Assembly: GCA_945882995.1 (NCBI GenBank)
Contig: CAMCXE010000015.1
Span: 1-32,501, forward strand
Length of the DNA: 32,501 nucleotides
Reading direction: 5' to 3'
DNA from: Thalassocella blandensis
GTDB lineage: Bacteria > Pseudomonadota > Gammaproteobacteria > Pseudomonadales > Cellvibrionaceae
The notes beneath the pieces were generated by a model that had not been told where the DNA came from, ran no database searches, and saw only the letters and a program-made list of their open reading frames with translations. The translations under genes were made by a program, and so were the position numbers. Position 1 is the first letter of the stretch, and the number at the start of each line of letters is the position of its first letter. Positions 23,801 to 31,426 of the stretch are shown here, piece by piece.

Positions 23801-25730
23801 CAGTACCTATAACAGCGATTTTACCGTGGTGGGGATTGGTGATATGGCCGGCGATGTGTTTGGGAATGGTATGTTGCTATCACCGCATATTTGTTTGGTG
23901 GCCGCATTTAATCATCAGCATATATTTATCGATCCAACCCCAAATTCCGCCACCAGTTTTATCGAGCGTGAGCGGCTATTTAAATTACCCCGCAGCAGCT
24001 GGGCCGATTACGACGCTAGCCTGATTTCCCCGGGGGGCGGCATATTTCAACGCTCGGCAAAATCCATTGCGCTCACCCCAGAAATGCGCGCCTGTTTGGA
24101 TGTACAAGCCCAGCAGCTAACCCCCAATGAGTTGATTAACGCGATTTTACAAGCCCCAGTGGATTTGCTGTGGAATGGCGGTATTGGCACCTATGTAAAA
24201 TCGTGTCAGCAAACGCATAGTGACATTGGTGATAAAGCTAACGACGCCTTGCGCGTGAACGGAGCGCAACTGCGCTGTAAAATTTTTGGGGAAGGCGGCA
24301 ATTTGGGCATGAGCCAACTCGGCCGCATTGAATATTGTTTGCAAGGCGGCGCTTGTAATACTGACTTTATTGATAACGCCGGCGGGGTCGACTGCTCGGA
24401 TCACGAAGTGAATATTAAAATTGCCCTAGATGAATTAGTTGTACTTGGCAGGCTTAGTGGCAAACAACGTAACAGTCTGCTGGCCAGCATGACACAGCAA
24501 GTGGCCGATTTAGTCTTGCAAAATGTTGCTAGGCAAACCCAGGCCCTGAGTTTGGCGCAGGCCCAAGGCAGCGGCCGTATGACGGAATATCTTCGCTTTA
24601 TCCAATTTTTGGAAAGTAGCGGTCGGTTGAATCGCAGCCTAGAATTTTTAGGCACCGAAGCGCAATTTCAAGAACGCTTAACACAAAGCAAACTCTTAAC
24701 GCGGCCGGAGCTGGCGATATTAATGTCCTACGCCAAGGTAATGCTTAAAGAAGCATTTACCAACGATAGTATTGCAGGTGACGCCTACCTCGCCACTGAG
24801 GCGCTTAAGGCTTTCCCAGTAAAATTACGTAAAAAATTCCCAGTAGAATTATCCGCGCATCGCCTTTTGGCGCCCTTAGTGGGCACCCAAATCGCCAATG
24901 ATTTAGTCAATAACCTCGGCATTACCGTTGCGCAGCGTTTGGCGCAATCCACGGGTGCAAGTTTTCCCGAAATTGCTAAAGCCTACATTACGGCACGTGA
25001 TGCGCTTGATTTTGAAAGTTTTCAGGAATTATTAACTCACACCGCTGGGCAAATTAGTGCCGCGGATCAGCTGCAGCTGTTCGGTAATATGAATCGCCGT
25101 TTACGCCGAGCCACGCGTTGGTTTCTGCGTAATCGTCGTCAAGGTATTAATCCCGGTGGGGAGGTGCCACAGTTTAAGCAGGGGCTTTCGCAGGTCCTTA
25201 TTGGATTAACTAAGCTCACCAGTGGGCGGACTAAAATGTTATTTGACGAACATCTGGCGCAGTTTGCACAACTAGGTCTGCCTAAGTTTTGGGCGCAACG
25301 GCTCGCCATGCCCGACAATTTATTTTCCGGTTTATGTTCGGTTGAGGGCGCCTTGCAAAGCCAGTTACCGGTAGTTAACTTGGCTCAGTGTTTTTATCAG
25401 ATACAGGAATTGCTCGATTTAGATTGGTTCGCCAGCGCCCTATCAGACACTAAAGTTGATAACGCTTGGCAGGCCCAAATGCGTGAGGTGTATCTGGATG
25501 ATTTGGCGCTTCAAATCCGGCGTATGGCAGTAGCCTATCTCCAGCAGACCCTGCAGCAGCATCATGAGCTTGCCCACTGGTTTGGCGCCCAAGCCCCTGC
25601 GTGGCGGCGTTGGCAACAATTACAACAAGAGGTCCAAGGTCAACAACCGCCAGATTTTGCGGTATTCGCCGTGGCCATGCGTCATTTAACTGACTTGGCC
25701 CAGGCTTTGGAAGTCGAGGCGGCGAGATGA
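20871..25730 (+). CDS. gdhB: Large NAD-specific glutamate dehydrogenase (180-kDa class)
   Basis: The 1619-residue protein has the length and order of the proteobacterial L-GDH180 class: N-terminal ACT-like regulatory regions, then the catalytic core. Core signatures are RTSKVARGGLRWSDRLQDYR around residue 809-828, VPSGAKGGFI near 849-858 with the substrate/catalytic lysine, KGTATFSDIAN, VVGIGDMAGDVFGNG, and GEGGNLGMSQLGRIEY near 1140-1155. The enzyme oxidatively deaminates glutamate to 2-oxoglutarate with NAD+ in the cytosol, mainly for amino-acid catabolism, and is allosterically controlled. A GAGG lies six bases before the ATG. A small internal duplication (ADVLPVDVLPV) is visible near residue 73. 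The stop overlaps the DUF2835 start by ATGA. Confidence 0.96.
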   Translation: MGQIQQDSSAHRFAGVIAQAQTQLKTKQQSLFAIFAREFLADFPIEDWATRSDGDCAKGLLDIWHQLQILPADVLPVDVLPVQALKIGWLAGPGGQNRKVTPRLLCVLLPDKPFLVESLRMVLNRNKLPSNTLTSTVLQVQRGKQGELLDLNAAAQAPMPFAQGMNKEALLYAELGLLAPHQQAALDAELRQVFRDVALVVEDYAALLTAIDCLQSEVAFAPIEQKAKAQEFLRWLKAGHFTFLGFRCFNWAGGGRHRVMQEDDGARLGLFRKLPTGLEGQWSTGMARFHDSDSLVGFSKSSTRSTVHRRAYPDYIVVKRYNPQGQVIGEARILGLFAYAVYTLSPFEVPLLRHKVNQVLEHAGFDPNAHHGKNLRRVIEHYPRDELFQASTPELQQTLLAVARINERRVVKLIFRRDPFSRFVTVVAYIPRDVYNTYLRLGIESLISRELHCAELDSTTYFSESILARAHMVFRLSEQSPQDIDVLALEHAVQDLARSWPEALGEVIQDTYGETDALDHLARYGNAFPLAYQAVFPPAQAAAEIALLGRLTQGADMALDIISQSAEPQNFTLKIFHQNSLLELSDVVPLLECLGMKVVSEHSYCLTPQALDRQSAPLVYLHHFELRAVTCVTLNLEELRDLFIPAFLALWHKEVEIDGFNRLILAAHLPWRDVLLLRVYAGYLKQTLFPYAADALADALLKHSSAAKLLVQMFHGQFASATQGATLTALRIEFMQRLDAIDNLNEDRILRRYADLIQASVRTNFYQRDGIGNPKNYVSIKLAPRRLADIPEPRPLFEIYVYSPRVEGVHLRTSKVARGGLRWSDRLQDYRTEVLGLVKAQQVKNAVIVPSGAKGGFIPKQMPNNASRDQIQAEGIACYRIFIQGLLDLTDNYQNGQLVAPRHVVCLDEPDPYLVVAADKGTATFSDIANSISADYHHWLGDAFASGGSLGYDHKSMGITAKGAWVAVERHFRELGRSTYNSDFTVVGIGDMAGDVFGNGMLLSPHICLVAAFNHQHIFIDPTPNSATSFIERERLFKLPRSSWADYDASLISPGGGIFQRSAKSIALTPEMRACLDVQAQQLTPNELINAILQAPVDLLWNGGIGTYVKSCQQTHSDIGDKANDALRVNGAQLRCKIFGEGGNLGMSQLGRIEYCLQGGACNTDFIDNAGGVDCSDHEVNIKIALDELVVLGRLSGKQRNSLLASMTQQVADLVLQNVARQTQALSLAQAQGSGRMTEYLRFIQFLESSGRLNRSLEFLGTEAQFQERLTQSKLLTRPELAILMSYAKVMLKEAFTNDSIAGDAYLATEALKAFPVKLRKKFPVELSAHRLLAPLVGTQIANDLVNNLGITVAQRLAQSTGASFPEIAKAYITARDALDFESFQELLTHTAGQISAADQLQLFGNMNRRLRRATRWFLRNRRQGINPGGEVPQFKQGLSQVLIGLTKLTSGRTKMLFDEHLAQFAQLGLPKFWAQRLAMPDNLFSGLCSVEGALQSQLPVVNLAQCFYQIQELLDLDWFASALSDTKVDNAWQAQMREVYLDDLALQIRRMAVAYLQQTLQQHHELAHWFGAQAPAWRRWQQLQQEVQGQQPPDFAVFAVAMRHLTDLAQALEVEAAR

Positions 25731-25963
25731 CAAAACTTGCCAGCAATACCATTGAAGTGCGACTCGATATCGGCGCCGCCGAATACGTCAAACTCTATCA
25801 GGGCATTGTCAAAGATGTAGCGGCTACAGCGGTGGACGGTCGACGCATCCAGTTTCCAGCGCGTATCTTGCAGCCGTTTGTCGGCCATTTTGGCGTGCGG
25901 GGCCGGTTTCTCATTCATTTCGACGAGGCTGGGAAATTCCTGCGGATTGAGCGACTGGGCTGA
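25727..25963 (+). CDS. DUF2835 family small protein
   Basis: The 78-residue protein matches DUF2835: KLYQGIVKDVAATAVDGRRIQFPARILQPF in the centre and GRFLIHFDEAGKFLRIER at the end, a compact mostly beta PilZ-like or SH3-like pattern. No signal peptide or membrane helix is present, so it is probably cytosolic. Function is unknown. It overlaps gdhB by 4 bp (ATGA), so its translation depends on the dehydrogenase and it may act with it. It is the last gene before an 800-bp repeat-rich gap. Confidence 0.87.
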   Translation: MTKLASNTIEVRLDIGAAEYVKLYQGIVKDVAATAVDGRRIQFPARILQPFVGHFGVRGRFLIHFDEAGKFLRIERLG

Positions 25964-26096
25964 CTGGCTGGATGGGGCGACTGATTAGCGTGATAGGGCT
26001 GATGAATCTCCCAGTTCTGACCCGCCCACCGTTCAAGGTCATTTAATTAGGGGCTTCGAGCTGATTTCTGGGGAATTTCCTCGCATCCAAAAACCC

Positions 26097-26201
26097 CACC
26101 CCACCCCTCCCCTAAAGAAGGGGAGGGTGCAGAACAACAAGCAGATTCCCCGGTTTGCGGACTTTTTGCCCCTCCCTCTTCTTGAGGGGGAGGCTGGGAG
26201 G
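26097..26201. repeat. About 105-bp G/C-tract inverted-repeat element
   Basis: The left arm CACCCCTCCCCTAAAGAAGG and the following GGAGGG (26103-26127) form an 8-bp perfect hairpin (CCCTCCCC/GGGGAGGG). The right arm (26168-26201), read on the minus strand as CCTCCCAGCCTCCCCCTC then AAGAAGAGGGAGG, aligns with the left arm with a few differences. The whole is therefore a short element with imperfect inverted ends, each end itself a hairpin. It resembles the short C-rich intergenic elements common in gammaproteobacteria. It ends one base before the next element. Confidence 0.65.
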
Positions 26202-26202
26202 C

Positions 26203-26557
26203 AATGTCATTGAGTTAAGGATATTAGCCTTTTCAAAATGTTTCCCGCTGTCACAGCCACGGTCCGGCCGAAGCGGGACTAGCCCGTTTTTTGGCCGAGT
26301 GGAGAGGTGATTTTGAGGGGCAAATTGACAGGACGTCCATTTGAGCCGTGACGGGACAGGATGTCACGCCACGGCGACCCTCAAAATCGCCTCGGAGGGA
26401 GGGTATTTTTGCGCAGCAAAAACCAAAAAGTCGGGTGGCCTTTCTTTTTGGTGACTTTTTCTTTGGCCACGCAAAGAAAAAGTTACTCGCCCAGGAGGGC
26501 GAAATAAGGGCTAAAAATCACTCGCAAAATCAGCTTTGCGCTTAACTTAATGACATT
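26203..26557. repeat. 355-bp non-coding element with 17-bp inverted ends
   Basis: AATGTCATTGAGTTAAG at 26203-26219 is the reverse complement, with one mismatch, of CTTAACTTAATGACATT at 26541-26557. Between them lie a pair GAGGTGATTTTGAGG/CCTCAAAATCGCCTC (26306-26320 with about 26373-26387, one mismatch) and a long hairpin GTGACTTTTTCTTTG (26451-26465)/CAAAGAAAAAGTTAC (26472-26486) with a 6-nt loop. No plausible protein is encoded. This suggests a non-autonomous mobile element or a structured RNA. A fragment of the right end is repeated 75 bp downstream. Confidence 0.7.
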
Positions 26558-26585
26558 GGGTTGGGAGGGGGTTACTTGTCGAGAG

Positions 26586-26643
26586 AAAAATCACCCGAAA
26601 ATACGAGCTAAAACCCTTAACTTAATGACATTGGAGTTGGGAG
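26586..26643. repeat. Second, truncated copy of the 355-bp element's right end
   Basis: CTTAACTTAATGACATTGG at 26616-26634 repeats 26541-26559, and the similarity extends leftwards (AAAAATCACCCGAAAATACG against AAAAATCACTCGCAAAATC) and rightwards (GTTGGGAG plus GGG). About 58 bp are shared with several differences. The spacing of 75 bp and only two copies exclude a CRISPR array. It shows that the element has inserted, or its end has been duplicated, more than once at this locus. Confidence 0.65.
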
Positions 26644-26717
26644 TGGGCCCGACGTTCGGTGCGAAAACTCTAGGGGTGGCAAGTTACTGACCTGACTAGC
26701 CGCACAACCTGCCGCCT

Positions 26718-26733
26718 TGGCATTGCGTTTGCT
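26718..26733 (+). promoter_or_regulatory. Candidate sigma-54 promoter of the fliL operon
   Basis: TGGCATTGCGTTTGCT matches the TGGCAYR-N4-TTGCW consensus at 11 of 12 fixed positions with exactly ten bases between GG and GC. The start point would be near 26744, 28 bp before the fliL ATG. RpoN with FleQ/FlrA-type activators is the known regulator of early and middle flagellar genes in Pseudomonas and Vibrio, so the position fits well. Confidence 0.8.
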
Positions 26734-26771
26734 CCTGTCACTTCACAGACTTTCAGCGACGGATATTTGAC

Positions 26772-27386
26772 ATGGCCACACAAAAACCCGCAGCCCCAGA
26801 AGCAGCAGAAGCTCCAGCTGCATCCGGAGGCGGCACAAGTAAAAAGCGCGTCATCATTATGGTGTTGCTAGCGCTACTGTTGGTGGGTGTGTCAGTGGGA
26901 GGCACCATCGGCGCAGTAAAATTTTTCGGTGATACACCTAAGCCAGAGCCTGCGAAAAAAGCTAAAGGTGCCGAAGCTGACAAAGCGCACCCAGACGAAC
27001 ATGCTGAGGCAACACCGGAAGGGGAAAAATCAGCCGACGAGGAGCCGGAAGCTGAGGAAAAGTCCAAGCCGATCTATATCTTACTGAAACCGGATATTAC
27101 CGTTAGTTACGACGTGAACGGGCGCCAACGTTTTTTGAAGGTCACCGTTAATTTCTTAACACGTGATCTCGCCGTGGAAAAGGCCTTGACCTTACATTCG
27201 CCGGTGGTTGCCAACGCCATTGTGATGACCGTTAGCAATAAAAAATACGAAGAATTGCAAACGGCCGAGGGTCGTGAAGTCCTTCGCAAAGAATGTCTAG
27301 CAGAAGTAAACAAATTGATCGAAAAAGAAACCTCAGTGCCTAACGGCGTAGAGCAGGTACTTTTCTCCGAATTTATCATGCAATAA
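26772..27386 (+). CDS. fliL: Flagellar basal-body protein FliL
   Basis: The 204-residue protein has a short Ala/Pro-rich cytosolic N-terminus, one transmembrane helix (VIIMVLLALLLVGVSVGG, about 27-44), an acidic/Lys linker rich in Glu, Ala and Pro (about 55-96) and the periplasmic FliL domain (PIYILLKPDITVSYDVNG onwards) ending VEQVLFSEFIMQ, the conserved FliL terminus. FliL surrounds the stator units and supports motor torque. The linker is longer and more charged than in E. coli. It is first in the fliL-flhB operon, 38 bp after a sigma-54 promoter element, and fliM starts 15 bp after its stop. Confidence 0.93.
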   Translation: MATQKPAAPEAAEAPAASGGGTSKKRVIIMVLLALLLVGVSVGGTIGAVKFFGDTPKPEPAKKAKGAEADKAHPDEHAEATPEGEKSADEEPEAEEKSKPIYILLKPDITVSYDVNGRQRFLKVTVNFLTRDLAVEKALTLHSPVVANAIVMTVSNKKYEELQTAEGREVLRKECLAEVNKLIEKETSVPNGVEQVLFSEFIMQ

Positions 27387-27401
27387 CGCGGAGTTATCGA
27401 A

Positions 27402-28403
27402 GTGCAAGATTTACTGTCGCAGGATGAAATTGACGCGCTACTCCATGGGGTAGACGACGGCGATGTAGAAACCGAAACCGAGTACGATCCGCGTGCGGTA
27501 CGCACTTACGATTTAACCAGTCAAGATCGCATTGTGCGTGGGCGTATGCCCACACTGGAAATGATTAATGAGCGATTCGCACGGTACACACGGATTAGTA
27601 TGTTTAACCTACTGCGGCGCACGGCCGACGTGTCAGTAGGCGGTATTCAAATACAAAAATTTGGCGAATACGTACACACGCTTTACGTGCCTACCAGCTT
27701 GAACCTTGTTAAATTTCGCCCGCTGCGCGGCACGGCGCTAATTATTCTTGACGCAAAACTCGTATTTAAGTTAGTGGATAATTTTTTTGGCGGGGATGGG
27801 CGTCACGCTAAAATCGAAGGCCGTGAATTTACGCCCACGGAATTGCGCGTAGTCCAAATGGTGTTGCAGCAGGCTTTTGTGGATCTCCACGAAGCATGGC
27901 GCGCCATTAAAAAAATTGACTTCGAATACATGAATTCGGAAGTTAACCCGTCTATGGCGAATATTGTAAGCCCCAGTGAAGTGGTAGTGGTGAGTACATT
28001 TAACGTGGAATTGGATGGCGGCGGTGGCGAAATGCATATCACCATGCCTTACTCCATGATCGAACCGATTCGTGAAATATTGGATTCTGGTTTGCAGTCC
28101 GACACAGACGAGCGCGATGACCGCTGGGTAAATGCTCTGCGCGAGGATGTCATGGAGGCGAAAATTGATTTAGAGGCACAAATAGTTACCCGTGATATTA
28201 CCTTGCGCGACATTGTGGATTTACGGCCAGGCGATATTGTTCCCATCAATATGCCCGATTTTCATTTGGTAACCGCCAACGGCGTGCCTATGTTTAGAAC
28301 CAGTCTCGGACGCAGCGGCGAAAATTTGGCACTTAAAGTAAAGAGCTTGGTCGACCGCAGCTTTAACCGCCCTCAAACAACCCAAGTAGGTGACACTAGA
28401 TGA
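27402..28403 (+). CDS. fliM: Flagellar motor switch protein FliM
   Basis: The 333-residue protein starts with the CheY-P-binding motif LLSQDEIDALLHG (residues 4-16). The middle CheC-like domain includes RFARYTRISMFNLLRRTADV and the GGDGRHAKIEGREFTPTE segment, and the C-terminal SpoA domain includes LRDIVDLRPGDIVPINMP. FliM forms the C-ring with FliG and FliN and binds phosphorylated CheY to reverse rotation. The start is a GTG with GGAG eight bases upstream. The stop overlaps the fliN start (ATGA), so the two are coupled. Confidence 0.96.
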   Translation: MQDLLSQDEIDALLHGVDDGDVETETEYDPRAVRTYDLTSQDRIVRGRMPTLEMINERFARYTRISMFNLLRRTADVSVGGIQIQKFGEYVHTLYVPTSLNLVKFRPLRGTALIILDAKLVFKLVDNFFGGDGRHAKIEGREFTPTELRVVQMVLQQAFVDLHEAWRAIKKIDFEYMNSEVNPSMANIVSPSEVVVVSTFNVELDGGGGEMHITMPYSMIEPIREILDSGLQSDTDERDDRWVNALREDVMEAKIDLEAQIVTRDITLRDIVDLRPGDIVPINMPDFHLVTANGVPMFRTSLGRSGENLALKVKSLVDRSFNRPQTTQVGDTR

Positions 28404-28792
28404 GTGATGATGACGATATTGCTGACGCATGGGCAGCGGCACTTGAGCAACAGGAGCGCGAAGAACGTGGTGAAGCGCCGCAGGCGGTATCGCTGAATGA
28501 ACTGCACGATGACAGTAGGGGGGTAGAAGGGCGTCCCGATTTGGAAGTGATTTTAGATATTCCGGTTACCATTTCCATGGAAGTGGGCCGTACAGCAATT
28601 ACGATTCGCAACTTATTACAGCTAAATCAGGGCTCGGTCATCGAGCTGGATCGCTTAGCGGGGGAGCCACTGGACGTGCTGGTGAATGGAACTTTAATTG
28701 CCCACGGTGAAGTGGTGGTGGTGAATGAGAAGTTTGGTATTCGCATGACGGACGTGATTAGTCCCGCCGAACGAATTAAAAAATTGCGCTAG
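28400..28792 (+). CDS. fliN: Flagellar motor switch protein FliN
   Basis: The 130-residue protein has an acidic N-terminus (MSDDDDIADAWAAALEQQ) and a C-terminal SpoA domain: LEVILDIPVTISMEVGRTAI, IRNLLQLNQGSVIELDRLAGEPLDVLVNG and EKFGIRMTDVISPAERIKKL, all near-invariant in FliN. It forms the lower C-ring and binds export cargo complexes through FliH. Length is normal. The next gene, fliO, begins 8 bp after its stop. Confidence 0.96.
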   Translation: MSDDDDIADAWAAALEQQEREERGEAPQAVSLNELHDDSRGVEGRPDLEVILDIPVTISMEVGRTAITIRNLLQLNQGSVIELDRLAGEPLDVLVNGTLIAHGEVVVVNEKFGIRMTDVISPAERIKKLR

Positions 28793-28800
28793 GGAATCCT

Positions 28801-29442
28801 TTGAAAAACAACATTGCTATGGAATTTCGCAACCGCATCCTGTTATTGCTATTTTGCGCCTGTATGTCTACGTGGGTGTGCGCATCCACGCCGCCACTGT
28901 TAGCTGCACCCGCGGCTACAGATGCACAGGCTGCAGGGCAAAACAGTTCGGTGGCAACGAATATGCCTGACATTTCGGAAAATCTGTTGGCGCATAAGAG
29001 CGTGGCAACAGCTACGCCCGCTCAGGCTGGTGCGGCGCAAGATGTTCCCAGCCGGCCCACGCCATACAAAATTGCGCCATTGGATACAAGTACCGCGCTG
29101 CTCAAAACGTTTGGTGGTTTGGCGGTTATCGTGGTGCTTATTTTCGCCTGTGCAAAAGCCACTAAATTACTCGCGGGCCCTTTGCGCAATCAAAAACCCG
29201 TATTGCAATTGTTAGCCAGTTTACCCTTGGGCAGTAAAGAAAAAATTGCGCTGATTGAAGTGGGCGGGAAACAAGTATTGATTGGTATAACTGCACAACA
29301 CATTAGTCGCCTGATGGAGTTGGACGAGCCCGTCAAAATAATACAACCGGCGGAAGTAAATGGCAGCCTCAGCGCCAAAACGGCCAACGAGTTTTCAAAA
29401 AAACTCAATGAATTTCTTAGCGCAGGTAATCGGCAACCATGA
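28801..29442 (+). CDS. fliO: Flagellar export apparatus assembly protein FliO
   Basis: The 213-residue protein has a signal-like N-terminus ([16 protein letters not shown]), a 70-residue Ala/Pro/Ser-rich periplasmic part, one transmembrane helix ([17 protein letters not shown], about 101-117) and a cytosolic FliO domain: [20 protein letters not shown] and [16 protein letters not shown]. FliO helps FliP assemble into the export gate. The start is taken at a TTG (28801) because AGGGA lies six bases upstream; the in-frame ATG at 28819 lacks a ribosome-binding site. It overlaps fliP by ATGA. Confidence 0.9.
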   Translation: MKNNIAMEFRNRILLLLFCACMSTWVCASTPPLLAAPAATDAQAAGQNSSVATNMPDISENLLAHKSVATATPAQAGAAQDVPSRPTPYKIAPLDTSTALLKTFGGLAVIVVLIFACAKATKLLAGPLRNQKPVLQLLASLPLGSKEKIALIEVGGKQVLIGITAQHISRLMELDEPVKIIQPAEVNGSLSAKTANEFSKKLNEFLSAGNRQP

Positions 29443-30278
29443 GTAGCTTGACGCGGATCGGACTATTTTTAATTCTGCAATGGATTCTGTCGTTGGGCGC
29501 GCAAGCCGCCACGGACACCAGTGTTGCCAGCCAAGTCGCAGGCAATAATTTAACTACCCTGGCCGCCGCGGCGGTAAACCCCAAAGGGTTCGCCGCCGTA
29601 CCCGGGTTGCCCGCCATTTCTATGAAAACCCGCGCTGATGGTACTCAAGATTATTCAGTAAGCCTCCAAATATTATTGTTAATGACAGCGCTGTCGTTTT
29701 TGCCAGCGGCACTCATTATGATGACATCGTTTACCCGCATTATTATTGTTTTTTCTATTCTGCGTCAGGCATTGGGCTTGCAGCAGTCCCCATCGAATCA
29801 AATACTCGTCGGACTTTCCTTGTTTTTAACGCTGTTTATCATGACGCCAGTGATGGAAAAAATTACCAAAAATGCTTATGAGCCTTATGTTGCCGAGCAA
29901 ATCACCGCGCCCCAAGCGATTGAGGCCGCCAAAAAGCCGCTACACGAATTCATGATTGGCCAAACCCGGGAAAGTGACTTGGCCCTATTTTTTAAAATCG
30001 CCGGTGTGGACAAGGTCAAGAACCCTGCAGATGTGCCTTTTATGATCCTAATGCCGTCATTTATTACGTCGGAATTGAAAACCGCGTTCCAAATTGGCTT
30101 CATTATATTTATTCCATTCTTGGTGATCGATATTGTGGTTTCCAGTGTATTGATGGCAATGGGTATGATGATGCTCTCGCCGCTAATTATTTCTCTGCCG
30201 TTTAAAATCATGTTGTTTGTGATGGTGGATGGCTGGGCGCTGATTATTGGTACGCTGGCAGCTAGTTTTGGTATGTAG
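29439..30278 (+). CDS. fliP: Flagellar type III export gate protein FliP
   Basis: The 279-residue protein has a cleavable signal peptide ([16 protein letters not shown]) and the FliP core: [52 protein letters not shown] and [16 protein letters not shown]. FliP forms the FliP5FliQ4FliR1 pore of the flagellar secretion system in the inner membrane. The N-terminal part is somewhat long, as in Pseudomonas. A 50-bp gap without a promoter-like sequence leads to fliQ. Confidence 0.96.
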   Translation: MSSLTRIGLFLILQWILSLGAQAATDTSVASQVAGNNLTTLAAAAVNPKGFAAVPGLPAISMKTRADGTQDYSVSLQILLLMTALSFLPAALIMMTSFTRIIIVFSILRQALGLQQSPSNQILVGLSLFLTLFIMTPVMEKITKNAYEPYVAEQITAPQAIEAAKKPLHEFMIGQTRESDLALFFKIAGVDKVKNPADVPFMILMPSFITSELKTAFQIGFIIFIPFLVIDIVVSSVLMAMGMMMLSPLIISLPFKIMLFVMVDGWALIIGTLAASFGM

Positions 30279-30328
30279 CGGGCCTTTGCTCACCTTACAA
30301 TTTTACACAGAATAATTGAGGTTCAGCT

Positions 30329-30598
30329 GTGACTCCTGAAGTCGTCTTGGATATGTTCGGGCAGGCCTTTTGGCTTACGCTAGTGATGGTTTTGGTGATT
30401 GTTGGGCCTAGCTTGGCGGTGGGTTTGGTGGTGAGTACTTTTCAAGCCGCCACACAAATTAATGAACAAACGCTGAGTTTTCTCCCGCGTTTGGTGGTGA
30501 CACTGCTCACCATTATGAGTGCCGGCCCTTGGATATTGAACAAGCTGATGGACTTGTTTATTCGACTGATGACGGAAATACCGCAGATAATTGGCTAA
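30329..30598 (+). CDS. fliQ: Flagellar type III export gate protein FliQ
   Basis: The 89-residue protein has two transmembrane helices (about 15-38 and 52-75) and family signatures MTPEVVLDMFGQAFW, VGLVVSTFQAATQINEQTLSF, VPK-equivalent LPRLVV, and PWILNKLMDLF. Four FliQ copies wrap the export gate. The start is a GTG with GAGG seven bases upstream. fliR begins 51 bp after the stop. Confidence 0.95.
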   Translation: MTPEVVLDMFGQAFWLTLVMVLVIVGPSLAVGLVVSTFQAATQINEQTLSFLPRLVVTLLTIMSAGPWILNKLMDLFIRLMTEIPQIIG

Positions 30599-30649
30599 CT
30601 TCAGATTATGACCCCGTCTCAACCACACCATCGCGCAGCCTAAAATTCC

Positions 30650-31426
30650 ATGGAATTCACGGATGCTCAAATCGCCGAAATGCTGCAACAGTACGTGTTG
30701 CCGTTTTTTCGCATCAGTGCCTTATTTATGGTAATGCCTATTATCGGCACTAAAATTGTCCCCTCCCGAGTGCGCCTCTTAGCGGCATTTTTTATTACTC
30801 TGCTGGCAGTGCCTATGCTGCCAAAAATGCCAGTGCTGCCGCTGTTATCCTTGCAGCTGGCCGTAGCCATAGTGCAGGAAATTACTATTGGCATCGCCAT
30901 TGGGTTTCTATTTCAGTTGGTTTTTCAGGTGTTTGTGTTGGCCGGTCAGTTTATTGCGCTGAAGCTTGGCATGGGTTTCGCTTCCATGAACGATCCCGCC
31001 AGTGGCGTTTCAGTGACCTCCTTGTCCCAATTCTATTTGATGATGGTTACCCTAATGTTTATTGGCGTGAATGGCCATTTAATATTAGTGGAGTTGGTCG
31101 TAAACAGTTTTCAAACACTGGTGCCCGGTGCCACCCTATTCAGTGCCGAAAAACTTTGGCAAATGGCGAATTTAGGCGGCTGGCTGTTTGCGGCGGCGTT
31201 GGTGATGTCGCTACCCGTATTTGCCTCTTCCATGTTAGTGAATATTGCTTTCGGCGTAATGAGCCGCTCTGCGCCGCAGCTGAATATTTTTGCGGTGGGT
31301 TTTCCGTTTACGCTCTTGTGTGGCTTGTTGATGATTTGGCTAGGACTTACAACATTTTTGGCGGATTTTGAACAGGTAAGCGCCACCGGATTCGGCTTTG
31401 TGCATGAAATTTTGGAGGCGCGTTAG
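30650..31426 (+). CDS. fliR: Flagellar type III export gate protein FliR
   Basis: The 258-residue membrane protein has about six helices and the FliR signatures LPFFRISALFMVMPIIGTK, VRLLAAFFITLLAVP, EITIGIAIGFLFQLVFQ, FASMNDPASGVSVTSLSQF and GVMSRSAPQLNIFAVGFP. One FliR copy completes the export gate with FliP and FliQ. The last G of its TAG stop is the first G of the flhB GTG start. Confidence 0.96.
   Translation: MEFTDAQIAEMLQQYVLPFFRISALFMVMPIIGTKIVPSRVRLLAAFFITLLAVPMLPKMPVLPLLSLQLAVAIVQEITIGIAIGFLFQLVFQVFVLAGQFIALKLGMGFASMNDPASGVSVTSLSQFYLMMVTLMFIGVNGHLILVELVVNSFQTLVPGATLFSAEKLWQMANLGGWLFAAALVMSLPVFASSMLVNIAFGVMSRSAPQLNIFAVGFPFTLLCGLLMIWLGLTTFLADFEQVSATGFGFVHEILEAR

Larger units (their letters stand above)
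25964..26771. other. 808-bp gene-free region built from repeat elements, with the fliL promoter at its right end
   Basis: This gap separates the gdhB unit from the flagellar operon. It contains a C/G-rich inverted-repeat element (26097-26201), a 355-bp element with inverted ends (26203-26557), a further copy of that element's right end (26586-26643), and a sigma-54 promoter (26718-26733). The first 130 bp (25964-26096) and 26644-26717 show nothing I can name. A 65-codon frame at 26348-26545 lies inside the larger element and looks spurious. Confidence 0.75.

Noticed and set aside
26348-26545. 65-codon plus-strand frame upstream of fliL
   Set aside because: It lies wholly inside the 355-bp element, reads through its hairpin and has a composition typical of spurious translations of repeats.
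26541-26643. Two direct repeats with a 75-bp spacing, considered as a CRISPR remnant
   Set aside because: Only two copies, similarity extends beyond a fixed repeat unit, a third copy is inverted, and no cas genes are present.
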